DNA of 49,346 bases from Candolleomyces eurysporus (Eukaryota > Basidiomycota > Agaricomycetes > Agaricales > Psathyrellaceae): NCBI GenBank assembly GCA_027579435.1, contig JANBPK010001514.1, positions 1 to 49,346 on the forward strand. The letters are read 5' to 3'. Positions 33,284 through 43,295 of the stretch are shown piece by piece. A program made the translations under genes and the position numbers. The notes below the pieces were generated by a model, which had not been told where the DNA came from, searched no databases, and saw only the letters and a list, made by a program, of their open reading frames with translations. How positions within the stretch are numbered: position 1 is the stretch's first letter; every line of letters begins with the position of its first letter.

Positions 33284-34574
33284 TCCCCCATCTCATCACC
33301 ACCACCTGTCAAAACCCACTGGTAGCAGAGCCCCATAACCGGAGCCGTAGGTCGCAGTGGTGCGTAGGCCTTTGCATCTCTTCTATGTCAAAGAACATCA
33401 TGCCGCTCTTTGATATGACCAGCCGAAGAAGCACTTGAACTGGCCTCTCAATCCCACTCATCAATCTAGGTAGACCTGAGAACCTGACCGCCACCTTTGG
33501 TGAGCGACAAACAGATAGAACCACAAGTAGTGACGGAAACGTACGACAACGGAGTGGTGGTGGGATGATACGCAATGCAAAGATCAGACGACCAGGATAA
33601 CGTTATCTGCCAATCAAGCTGTGACTTGTGGCCTGAGACAACGTTTCTGTGCATCCGCAGCACAGGAGATCTCCAGTCCAGGAAAGTGTTTCATTAATTG
33701 TGTGATGTAGAACTGCAAAAACAAGGTTTTTGTTTCCGAGGAAGACGGTAGGCCGGTGACCGGACGCGCTGTCCATTGGCCAACGGTCACGAACCAGCGT
33801 AGTTGCAACTTGGCAGTCGCTCTTCTAGCATTTCCTCTCTAGATTCGGTATAATTGTCAAAGACCAGGCACCGCCAAGCATGCCCAAATGGCACTTTGTT
33901 TTCGACGAGTAATATTCGCGAGGAAATACGGATCCAACAACGGCATACCTCGCGAATGTACTCCGGTTCTGGTAAGCGTAAGCTTAAAGCTTAAAGACGA
34001 GGAGCTAGTAAACTAGTAACCAGCCGGAGAAGGACGGACGATTCTCGCCTAAAGGCCTGCGGTGCAGGAGAACGTCTGTGGAGCTCGCTCATAGTGCGAC
34101 GGTCACTGGTCTAAGGAGCTAGAGGAGGTGATGGTCGCGTTGAAACTCCGACGACCTTCCGCTGCGCCTGGCTCCAAACTTCTGCTTCCAGAGCTCCAGG
34201 TCTGCTCTGCTCCCTCTACGAGAATCATTAATAGACATCGTTACAATAGTGTAATGATTATTATGAGAGGATCCAATCAAGTACCAGGAAGAGAGGGATG
34301 ATGATAGGCCCTAGCAAATCATGAGCCAGACCACGAGGAAACGTAATCGGAGAAAAGAGGGGGTTTAACCTCTTCCATTTGAGAAATCCAGAGTAATAAT
34401 ATCGCCAGGTAGAGAGGAAATATCGGAATGAGTGACTACTACAGCGGTGAGCGGGGGTATAACAGTTATATGATAAAAGGAGGGAGCGTCACATGGCTAG
34501 AGGTATACGGGAAAAGGAACCAAAGAATGACGAAAAGATAATAACTGAACGAAGGGAAATCATGGTCGGGCAAT
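33284..34574. other. intergenic stretch, nothing recognised
   Basis: This stretch lies between the promoter of seven-transmembrane gene A and the septin 3' end. Short frames such as 33309-33575 (-) and 33614-33808 (-) have no features. A small local repeat, AGCTTAAAGCTTAAAG, lies near 33982. Confidence 0.45.
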
Positions 34575-36085
34575 TTATCGCCTGCCAGTGCCCCGCCCAT
34601 AGCCAACTTGGAGATTGTCCAATTCGGCTTCGAGAGTCTTGATCGCGCTGTGAGCCTGCTCCAAATCCTTGTTGAGGCGATCTCGCTCCGCAATGAGCTA
34701 TGGAAAGAAGACCGAAGTCAGTTTTTCGACTGCGAAACTCAGAATTAACATCAGAATACGTACATGCTGCTCCCACTGCCTGAAGCGCGCTTCCTCGGAC
34801 TTGACCTGCTCGGTGAACTTCTTGCGGAGAGCCTCTTCCTCCTCCTTGAACTTGGGGTTGTCCAGCTTCTTGACTTTGGGCTCGCCGAACTTGCGGGTCT
34901 CCATCTGCTGTTGTCGGTAGTTCTCGTAGTGAAGCTCCTCAGTGGTCGAGATCAAATCCAGCATGTGTGTGCGAATAAGTAATGATCGAAGCTTCTTGAA
35001 GTCGCAGTGGTTCTCATTCTCGACTATTCCCCCTGTGAGCACAGATTCAAGGCAACGCAGCTTCCAGGACGAACGTACCTTCAGCAACACCCCAGATATA
35101 CTCACGACCCTTGACGACGCGACCGTCGGGGGTTCGGACGTCCTCCGTGGAACCAATGATGGAGAAGGGGATGGCGTCAATCAGCATTTGAGCATGCTCA
35201 GCATTCTCGTCGTCGTCGAGAGGAGGGGTGTAAATTCGAATCCCCTGAGCGGCGATAACCTCGCGAACCTATAAACAAAATTAAGCTCGGGCTCGGGTAT
35301 TACGTTCGATCGAAAAGGACGTACACGTTGCTTGAAGGTGAAGAGGTCGTTCTGGGTCAAGGTGTCGGCCTTGGCCACAACAGGGATCAAATTAACGCGC
35401 GTCCCCAATCGCTTCATGACCTCGATATCCAAAGGCTTCAAGCTACAGAGGCTGTTAGGGTTTCTTGAATGAAAGCAGAGTGCTGAATCACGCACGTATG
35501 GCCCGTGGGTCGGATGAAGTAGAGGCACGCATGAACCCGCAAGTCGGTCTTTTCATTCCTCTGCGGCTGCTGCTCCTGCCTCATATATGCTTCGTGCTGG
35601 TCGTCGATGAATTCGACGATGGGTAGCCACGAATCCCGATTGTTGACATAGTCACCGAACCCTGGGGTATCGATGACGGTGAGCTTGACCTTGAACTGCT
35701 TCTCCTCGAGCTCGGCCTTGATGATTTCGACCTCGGTCAGCTTGTCCATCTGCTTGACGTGGCGCCGGCTGTAGTTTTTGGCAGGCGAGAGCTCGGTAGA
35801 GAAGAGGGTATTGATCAAGGTGGTTTTGCCCAGACCAGACTCCCCTATAGGACCACTTTAATTTCTTTCTGCAATTTTCGATTCGCCTCGAGACCACTCA
35901 CCGACAACCATGATTGTGAAGTGTGCCCCACGCTTTGCGACAATTTTGTGCCTCTAAAAACCCAGCCCATTCCGACGCGTCACAACCAGCTCAACCTCGT
36001 CCAGCGCTCGAAGACCACGTACCTGGTTGGGCAAGTTGGCAATACCAATGCCATCTGTAGGGGGCGAGGTCGTGAGGGCAGACAT
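34575..36085 (-). CDS. CDC3: septin, Cdc3/AspB group
   Basis: Seven exons, 36085-36023, 35953-35902, 35844-35496, 35442-35325, 35268-35079, 35023-34764 and 34697-34575, give 384 residues. The polybasic, membrane-binding segment [14 protein letters not shown] precedes the P-loop GESGLGKT (39-46). The switch II region is [15 protein letters not shown]. The G4 specificity motif is AKAD in [12 protein letters not shown], and the septin unique element follows ([19 protein letters not shown]). The C-terminal coiled coil ([20 protein letters not shown] and on) and [10 protein letters not shown] place it with Cdc3/AspB rather than Cdc10, Cdc11 or Cdc12. The protein would assemble with the other septins into filaments at septa and sites of polar growth. 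The N terminus is short, without the extension of yeast Cdc3. This is a core housekeeping gene amid accessory genes. Confidence 0.95.
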
Positions 36086-36616
36086 TTTGGCTAGGGCTGG
36101 CAGTAGAACGACGGGGAGGGCGACGACAACGACGACGACAGCGACAACGACAACGAAGCGGGCTTTTTAGTTCAAAATCGTTTGACCCACCACCGTTATT
36201 TGGTACTGTTGTGCCATGTGGCAGATTCAGACTCCGATATCCTCCCCTGTCTCCTCCTCGACCGAACACGTCTATCGCGTCTATAGACCTCAGTCTTTAT
36301 CGTAGTCAGGAATGGTCCGACTTTTTCCAACTCTGATTTAGGTTTGCAAGCCTCGATATCCGCTCAGGCATGGTCGACCAGACGATGATTGCTTTGTTTC
36401 TAGAGTACTATAATTACATATATGATTATAACGTTCCGTAAAATACAAATTACTTATAAGATTGTTCAAAAAATACACGACATAACAATTGATACAGCTG
36501 TCAATTACCTGAATATAAACGGCTAGAAATGGAGTATCCTGGTGAATCTAAAAGCCAGACGCCACCCCGGGAAGAAACTACAAGCAAGGAATCTTGGGGG
36601 GAACACCTGGGTCGAT
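36086..36616. other. septin promoter and intergenic DNA
   Basis: A GACGACAACGACGA-type imperfect trinucleotide run at about 36117-36160 lies in the probable 5' leader of the septin gene. No gene is seen. Confidence 0.5.
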
Positions 36617-37470
36617 TCAAAGTGAGCCAACGGACGGGGATGGTGATATCAACTTGGAGCCACACCCTATCGGTTTCTGGACGAGGCTCTGCAATCGCAC
36701 GATGAGACAATCACGCTTCCCATCGGCGACGAGGAAGAAATCCAGGATACGTGGCAACGATTTACCACTCAGGGTGCGTATGGTCAAATTCCGGCAACGC
36801 GATGCGTTCTCGTATAGAACCGGGAGGAGCGATCTCACTTTCCCCGCTTCCTGAGGATCACATCGAACCACCTTCTCGCGCTCCGACTGAGGCAGGGCAT
36901 CGATCGCATTCCAGTCTCTGCGAGTGATGACTACGTCCTCGAGCCAGAGGTTCTCCGAACGCTCCAAATAGGTTTTGAGAGTCGCAGCTGGGTCTTCATC
37001 TTCCAGGTACACACATACCCGAGTCCAAGCCTCAGGAATGTCTGATAGCACCTCATCCAGCTGATAGCAAGCCGCAGACACGGAGTAGGGGAAGGACGAT
37101 TCAATGTCCCCGCTCTTGTGAAGGTCGAGGGCTATAGCATGTTCGAATATGAGACGGAGGATTTCCGGTGGAAATCGAGACCGTCCCCATTTCAGAATCT
37201 CTTCATGCATAGCACTCTTCCTATCAAGCTGAGGTTTTACGTAGGTGGTGACGGTATATGGCTCCGATGTGGAACGACCACGTCCCGCGCCTCCTTGGCT
37301 AGCTTCGATTGATAAAGATGAAGCCCCACCTACGTCGACAATCCGGTCAGTGGAAAAGTAGGCAACAGAATGTGTATGGGTGCGGACGCACCAGCTTTGT
37401 CGCCTTTCCTCTTTCTAATTCTCAACAAACGCCAGAGGTAAGCTGGCAGTTTTGCGAAGTAAGAAGCCAT
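36617..37470 (-). CDS. F-box-like protein
   Basis: Two exons, 37470-37392 and 37329-36617, joined by a 62-nt intron, encode 263 residues. The start MASYFAKLPAYLWRLLRIRK was found by splice logic; the single long frame (from 37210) would otherwise lack a proper 5' end. From about residue 79, FPPEILRLIFEHAIALD matches the first helix of F-box domains common in basidiomycetes. Then follow ACYQLDEVLSDIPEAWTRV and NLWLEDVVITR, as in the many expanded F-box families whose C-terminal part is leucine-rich. Such proteins act as substrate adaptors of SCF ubiquitin ligases, but the short length here leaves little room for a full repeat domain, so it may be reduced. Target unknown. Confidence 0.72.
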
Positions 37471-38842
37471 ATCAGCAGTTAGATAAGGGCTCTACGGCTC
37501 GAGGTGATTTGAACAGAGGAAACGGCTGGTTTTTGATTCGCACGTCGGCCCCTCCTTATAAGACGTCGAAGTGAAACCTTGACTCGTATATGGTCCTCGA
37601 CTATTCCCCGATCACAACCCAGAGCCCGAATATTTTGGCGAGACTCTCAAGACAAGTGTCTAGACGTTCGTACGATCTCCTGTATTGACTTCGCTCCAAC
37701 TCTAAGGCGGTCATTGGACGACTAGAACACCGGTAATTTAGTTCTTGCAATCGACGCAGCTTTGTCAGACAGTAGTCGATCGTCGAGCACCAGAGATCGG
37801 AAACGTGGCGCAAGAATACGCCCCGTTCGTCATTCAATACAGTCAAGCGTCCCGCCGGCAGGTGGCTTCAAGCCTAGATGAGAAGATCCGTCGACCAGCG
37901 GTAATTCATTCACTCGGACAATGCGGGGCTATCTCGAGCAAATGTAGACGTCCCCTCTATCCACGTTGTAACGATCTATGGCGCTGCGACTGCCTTAGAC
38001 AGACGGTGACGGTGCCACAGATCGTGTCAGGCGATGGTCGATCCAGGGTAAGACCAAGAACACTGCCTTCTGATGTCACTGCATCATCGCGTGGAAGGAC
38101 AGTTCCGATCGTCCATGGCCATTTTGAGACGAGAGTAAGTGAGAAAGGTATTTGAGTAGCCAAGCAGGTAGCCAGGTTGACGGCAGAAAGAGGTCAAGGA
38201 AAGATGCAGCGAAATGCCATGGAACCGGTGAGAGTGGGAATTATTCGAGACCGTTGGGGCCGCTATCTCGATGTCTTCTTCAAGAGAGTTCCATTCGGTT
38301 CGGCGCTCACAAGCACAAGATGCCTGATAAAAATCTTTTGAGTTTTGATGTAAACATCATGAATGCACCATCGTGGATTTGGAAGCACTTTGTCGTGGTC
38401 CGGGTCCTTATACGATTCCGATTCTGAATAGGTTGCCTGTGGTATGCACGAGGGTTTATCGGCTTGAAGAATCAGACACTCGTGTGGCCTTTCGAGCAGT
38501 CCAGTGCCGTCCAGTGCCATTGGCACCTCTGGCCTGCGTTCGGCCATGGCTCATGCTAGAGAGAAAAGAAGCAGGTCGAAGCGTTTCCAAGCCGGAGTTG
38601 CACACCTTTGCTTGATCCATACTATCAAGGATCAATTTCCAATCACAACATGACGCAAATCGAGGGGAAGTAACCGTTGTTGATGTTTGATAGCATGAAA
38701 CGTTTCAGCAGTCTGTGAGCGGGGTAAGGATGACCCCGGGCCCTGACTCATCTAATGGACAAGGCGATGCCTCAAAAAGCAGTGGTATCATTAAATACGG
38801 GGGTAACAAACACGGTAACTAGTTAGCTAGCGCCTCATTCAT
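37471..38842. other. intergenic stretch with short open frames
   Basis: The minus-strand frame 37601-37846 is Leu/Arg-rich and protein-like (SYERLDTCLESLAKIFGLW) but has no ATG at its start and could be a decayed exon of an F-box relative. No other gene is supported. Confidence 0.4.
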
Positions 38843-39734
38843 TCACCGCTTGCCGAAGGTGATGACCTTTCCGTCCTTCGACTTCTTCTTAATGTTACCG
38901 CCATAAGACCACTGAAATCGATGAGCTTTAGTGAGCAAAGGGGCAGGCGAGAAAACTCTATAACGCTGAACTCACGTTGAGATATCCTCCATCACCTTGA
39001 CGGGTGAAAGTGCCAGACTTGAACCAATAGATCTCGTAGCTGAATAGAATTTATAAGCGGTGGAATTGAAATTTGCGCGATATGACCTACCCAATGGTTT
39101 TCCCAAAGGAAACAGGGAATTCCTCATGTCGGTGGAAATAATCAGTGCCACTCTTGCCGTCAAACTTGGTGCTGTGTTTGGTATGGCAAATGACCCAATT
39201 CCACTTCGGGAACTGAGCCATGGACTTTCCGATGAAGTCGTGAGTGTAGTTTCCTCGACGCTAGTAGAATTCGAACATGATTGAGCCAGACAGGCCAAAA
39301 GGGAGAAAGGAACAAGTACATACGCTTTTGTCCTTCTCGATTTTTCCTTTGATCAGTTGGACGACACGAATCACACCTTGCACAACAGCTCGGGCAACTG
39401 CTGCAACGGCGCGTGGTTCCAATTCAATGTCGCGTTCCTCCATACTGGATTCGAAATGCCGAAGGACGAGCTCTTGGATTTCATCTTCACCCAGGAAATC
39501 GCGGGCTGTGATGTCGGTGCCTGTGGCGGCAGCAAGGGCCAAGTCTCTCGCATAGATTTCATCTGCGGTGACTTGTCGCCCGTAGAACATGTTGACGTCG
39601 CCATCATTTCGAACGAGCAACTCGGTCTCGGAAGGGGTGAATGGACCTGTTGCTCGTTCCGCGAGTTGAATGGATGGCGAGCCAAAGACGACTGCCGACC
39701 CAGCGAAGAGAGAGAGGAGGATGGAGAACCGCAT
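38843..39734 (-). CDS. small secreted protein, paralogue 2
   Basis: Exons 39734-39324, 39260-39091, 39039-38976 and 38911-38843 encode 237 residues. The signal peptide ends near GSAVVFG. The acidic pro-region has ELLVRNDGDVNMFYGR, parallel to DLAIRNDGDVSVFYGR in paralogue 1. The helix VAAVARAVVQGVIRVVQLI precedes an Arg-Arg pair (138-139). The domain has FPKWNWVICHTKHS, FDGKSGTDYFHRHEEFPVSF, EIYWFKSGTF and GDGGYLNWSYGGN. Exons 2 and 3 are exactly the same length (170 and 64 nt) as in the gene at 30064. The basic tail is much shorter (ends FGKR). A TATAAAAG box lies about 105 bases upstream. Upstream of it (same strand, about 530 bp) is seven-transmembrane gene B, so the pair repeats the arrangement at 30-33 kb with the secreted gene inverted. 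Confidence 0.9.
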
Positions 39735-39836
39735 GATTCAACGAGATTTAGCGAACGTTCCAGACGTTTTGCTTTGCCTTTCGAAGGCGTTGAACAGACC
39801 TGCTGTGAAGAAACATAATTCTGCAGAGGCGCAGCT

Positions 39837-39844
39837 CTTTTATA
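39837..39844 (-). promoter_or_regulatory. TATA box of secreted-protein paralogue 2
   Basis: TATAAAAG on the minus strand lies about 105 bases upstream of the ATG at 39734. Motif and distance are the same as for paralogue 1. Confidence 0.6.
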
Positions 39845-40209
39845 CGTGATGCGGTACCGTGAGAGAAAAGGCGGAGATCGTGACGTCGCATCTCGATTGA
39901 GCGGGCGTTACACTGTCAAACGTTGCCAAAGTAGGGATGCATATTGATAGCTATGTGATATTTCGTACGTCGCAAGGGAAACCTCGACATTGTCTGCCTG
40001 GGCGCCGCCCAAAATTTGATGATCATTCAAACGGCCGGCGGTTTGACCCGGCAGAAAGACCAGAGATCAAAGTCTGTCGGCGACCTCTGAGAATATGTTT
40101 CAATTGCTCGGATTCAGTGTATTTGCAAATGAACGATACCCCATGGCTACAACATTGTTCTCTTGTGTTTTTCTGATTTAAGAAGGTCCGGATGTTTGAA
40201 GCTGTGCGA

Positions 40210-40258
40210 GGTTACCCCAGGGTCCGAGGCGAAGCCATCGGCCGCAGCCTGGGTAACC
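40210..40258. repeat. 11-12 bp inverted repeat between gene B and secreted paralogue 2
   Basis: GGTTACCCCAGG (40210-40221) is inverted as CCTGGGTAACC (40248-40258), with one extra base in the left arm. A related sequence, CCTGGGTTATCAGG, lies at about 29807, upstream of secreted paralogue 1. It may be a regulator site or a repeat remnant. Confidence 0.5.
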
Positions 40259-40264
40259 GAACAA

Positions 40265-41609
40265 TCAGCATACCTGGACCTCATGAATCCCGGGTGAGTT
40301 TGTCCTTCCCTCCCTTTCATCGGGATCCCGAAAGGAAATGGAGGTTGAAGCAACGCTGAAAGAATGCGCTCCCCATGCTCGCCCCTGCATGATTCGAATC
40401 AGGATTAGCTGGGGTGCTAGTACCTACAGGGATAGCTTTAGCAGCTTGTGAAAGAGAGGGACAGAAAGTAGCCTACCGTAAATGCCAGCCATGCCATCTT
40501 AGGGATGAGATTGAACTCGATCACCTTTAATTGACTTTGGACGGACGGGGTAGCGAATACCGACGCAAGGACGCCAAAGACCACGGGTGGAAGGGCAGAC
40601 TCGATGATCAATCCGGCGGCAGAGCCATATACGTCGCTGTTCCCGCTATGAGGATATGACAAACTGTCGTTCAATCTTCTCCTTGCAGCTAACATCCGAC
40701 TGACGATAGCAACGGCGACGACTGCGTTGACGACGAGAGAGCTGACGATCGACATGGTGGGTGTAAATCCTCTCGGAAGGGTGGCTACATCACCGGCCAA
40801 CCAGGCTGAATCACCGGTGAGGATATCTGCCCTTGACAGAGAGACAATCCCAAACACAGCTACACCTGTAACAATGCCGAGGTCAATACTGACACTGTTC
40901 ACTATGTCAATGACGCCTACCGATAGATCCCAAGAACGAGAGAATCGCGATCCCGTAGATATAAGGCTTGTCTGTGAAGATGGCATAACACCGAATAACC
41001 TGGAGGGATTAATTTTGAATTTCAGCTGCCTTTAGACGTATCAGCGAAGGCCTCACCAGCAACCCATCCGTTAAGAAGAGGATGGCTTGAGCCAATGCTG
41101 AGAACACAATCTCCATATTCCTCCCGGCGCGGAGATTGGATATGGAGATTTCAAGGCATCGGAAAGATCCATCGAGCGCATTGCCCTGACATGATCTAGC
41201 GACCGTGAAATCTGGCGCTCCACCAGGTATTGAGACAGAGCGGAGAGTCAGGATGTTTCGCGCAAACGATACGCAATAGATGAGGGACGCTGCGATGAAC
41301 AGGGCCGCAAAGACCGCGCTTGCGATAGTCAGCAGCAGGCCCTGAATATAATCGCAATTGAAGCGAGATTTGTCTCCGTCTAGCCGAAGGTGCAAGAAGA
41401 TCGTCCGTCTGACCATGCATAGCTGAATGCCTTAAATAGGGTCAATTGCGCTCGAATCGGGTATCCTCTGGCGACGTTTGCTTACCACTGAACACAGTGC
41501 AGATGAAGGCTGCAATAAGACTGTCGAAGAGGTTGGACCCAGTCTCGAAAAACGTCGTTCCAAATTGAAGGCTTGAAGGGATCCAGAAACCTGCCAAGAA
41601 CAGCGACAT
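40265..41609 (-). CDS. seven-transmembrane receptor-like protein, copy B
   Basis: Five exons, 41609-41486, 41430-41057, 40999-40921, 40865-40477 and 40423-40265, encode 374 residues. The protein aligns along its length with copy A: MSLF(S/L)(T/A)GFWIPSS at the start, IQLCM, LIYCV.F.RNILTLR, E.VFSALAQ, ESALPPVVFG and LAPQLIL.RI.QGRAW. Exons 1 and 3 are exactly the same length in both copies (124 and 79 nt). The predicted topology is seven helices with N terminus outside. The tail is shorter than in copy A and lacks its Ser-rich end. A Cys pair in the second outer region (ARSCQGN...FRC) is conserved. The ligand and function are unknown; GPCR-like topology does not prove G-protein coupling. A TATAAAA motif at about 41955 is far upstream (about 350 bp), so a leader intron is possible. 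Confidence 0.86.
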
Positions 41610-42447
41610 GGCCTGCTGGGCGGTATAGTGACAACTCTTCGCACCTGGCGTCAGAGAAGCAGGAAAGGGCTGAAGTCATGGGCAGGCGATGCAAGATCCT
41701 GTCTTGTACTCCCGGACGAATCCCAAAAACGAGTTGTTCTAATTTCTATACTCAAGGGCGGTTCGATCTGTCGAACAGAGTTTGATGCTAGGGAACCTGC
41801 GGATTGAGTCCAAAGTCCAAAGTACACGTATAGACGTGAACCCACGGCCTCACGGCTTACATGGTCATTTGGATGATGAAAGATCGTTCTCTATGACTAC
41901 AGCAGATGTTTTTCGATATAGACAAGGGAAGATTACCTGCCCTGGGAGAGGTCGTTTTATAGAGCCACCGCTGATTAACATTTCCAGGTTGGTGTATCAG
42001 TGATGGAGGCATTATTCTGCAACCATTCTGGACAGGTGAAACGCAAAGGGATATATATCTAGCAGTAGTCGGAAATTCGCTGACTCCAGAAGTTACAATT
42101 CGAATAAAATGTCGTTTGCCAAGATATCATGGCTATTGTTAGCCCGGCTCCAGGTTCATGCATGATAGAAGCCAGAAACCAAAAAACATTAGATACAAGG
42201 GGGCAGAGGAAATGCGAGATCTGCTAAAGGAATATCCGATTTCATAGGACTTCGCTGAGTTCAAACACGGGCGCCGATCGTTATTTGGACCTGCTTGTCG
42301 TTGATACTATCAACAAACATGTTCGCACATTGACGTCATGGCTATAGTGTCATGTAGTGACGAAACGATTCTCCACAATTTGGCAACATAAATGTCGCGG
42401 ACGTAGGAAACGAAGTCGCCAGTAAACCTCTCCTCAATATCGCCACC
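41610..42447. other. divergent promoter region
   Basis: This is the shared upstream DNA of the seven-transmembrane gene B (-) and the single-pass membrane protein gene (+). It contains a TATAAAA motif for the minus strand at about 41955. No other gene is seen. Confidence 0.45.
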
Positions 42448-43041
42448 ATGTCTCAAGCAACCTCAACTCGCAAACGCAACTCAGCTCAGCTTACTGAACG
42501 CGATCTCCCCCCACCCCGACGCTCGAAAGGCATCCGAAATGACGTTTCCTTACCATTGGAAAACACCAGCCTTCGACGACTCATCTACATCCTAGTCACA
42601 CTTACCACCCTTCTCGGACTTTTCTACACATATCGAACCATCCAATACAAAAAAGAAGTAGGAGGATGGTGGAACCTTCTTCTTGGACGGAGACCCCCTC
42701 ATGTCGCTGAAGGGACGTGGAACTCGGGGTCATCGAGCGGTGGGGGAAGCAAACACGATGTGGAGGACAAAATCAACGACCTGGCCGCAGCTCTGGGTCT
42801 ACCTTCACATGAACTGGCATCGGCCATCGCACTCGCAGTTCACAACTACGTCCCGCCTGCCAGCCTGTCATCGATTGCGGCAAAGGAAACGGGGTCTGTC
42901 GTTGATGTGTTGGTGGAAGGAGCGGAGTCGGGGGAAGCGGAGGGGGTGACTGTGCCCCAGAGATCACCTAAACCAACACCAGGTGTGGTTGAAGAGATTG
43001 TGAATGGGTTCGAGACTTTCGTCGGGTTGGAGGAACCTTGA
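42448..43041 (+). CDS. single-pass membrane protein of unknown function
   Basis: An intronless frame encodes 197 residues. The ATG context (CGCCACCATGTC) is close to the eukaryotic optimum, which supports the start. The N terminus is basic and Pro-rich (DLPPPRRSKGIR). One transmembrane segment follows at about 45-61 (LIYILVTLTTLLGLFYTY), then a Tyr/Lys-rich stretch and WWNLLLGRRPP. A Gly/Ser linker leads to a helical part (DDLAAALG-like, LASAIALAVHNYV) and a Pro/Val tail. Without a cleavable signal peptide it may be a tail- or signal-anchored ER, mitochondrial or peroxisomal protein. I do not recognise the family. Confidence 0.72.
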   Translation: MSQATSTRKRNSAQLTERDLPPPRRSKGIRNDVSLPLENTSLRRLIYILVTLTTLLGLFYTYRTIQYKKEVGGWWNLLLGRRPPHVAEGTWNSGSSSGGGSKHDVEDKINDLAAALGLPSHELASAIALAVHNYVPPASLSSIAAKETGSVVDVLVEGAESGEAEGVTVPQRSPKPTPGVVEEIVNGFETFVGLEEP

Positions 43042-43295
43042 AGTGGCAGTTCGACTTTTCAATCAATAGGTGTACTACAATCATGATAGCCTTGTCAAAG
43101 ATATATCATTCCATGTAATTTAACTCGAAATGACGTCGTTGATCGTTGCAAAGGACTCATAATAATCATCATTTTGTACAGCGTAGAAGAAAGGAATACA
43201 GAGCGACGAGATCGTAAAAACAATCTAAGAGTGACATGAAAATAATCATACAACAGTCACCGGGTATTAGGGACGTAGAACAGCAGGGGCTAGAC

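Noticed and set aside
37601..37846. 81-codon minus-strand frame, protein-like
   Set aside because: No ATG at the start and no convincing upstream exon; mentioned only in the gap description.
31647..41609. Seven-transmembrane genes considered as Ste3-type pheromone receptors of a mating-type locus
   Set aside because: The sequences lack Ste3 hallmarks that I know, and the neighbouring secreted proteins are long, not CAAX lipopeptide precursors.
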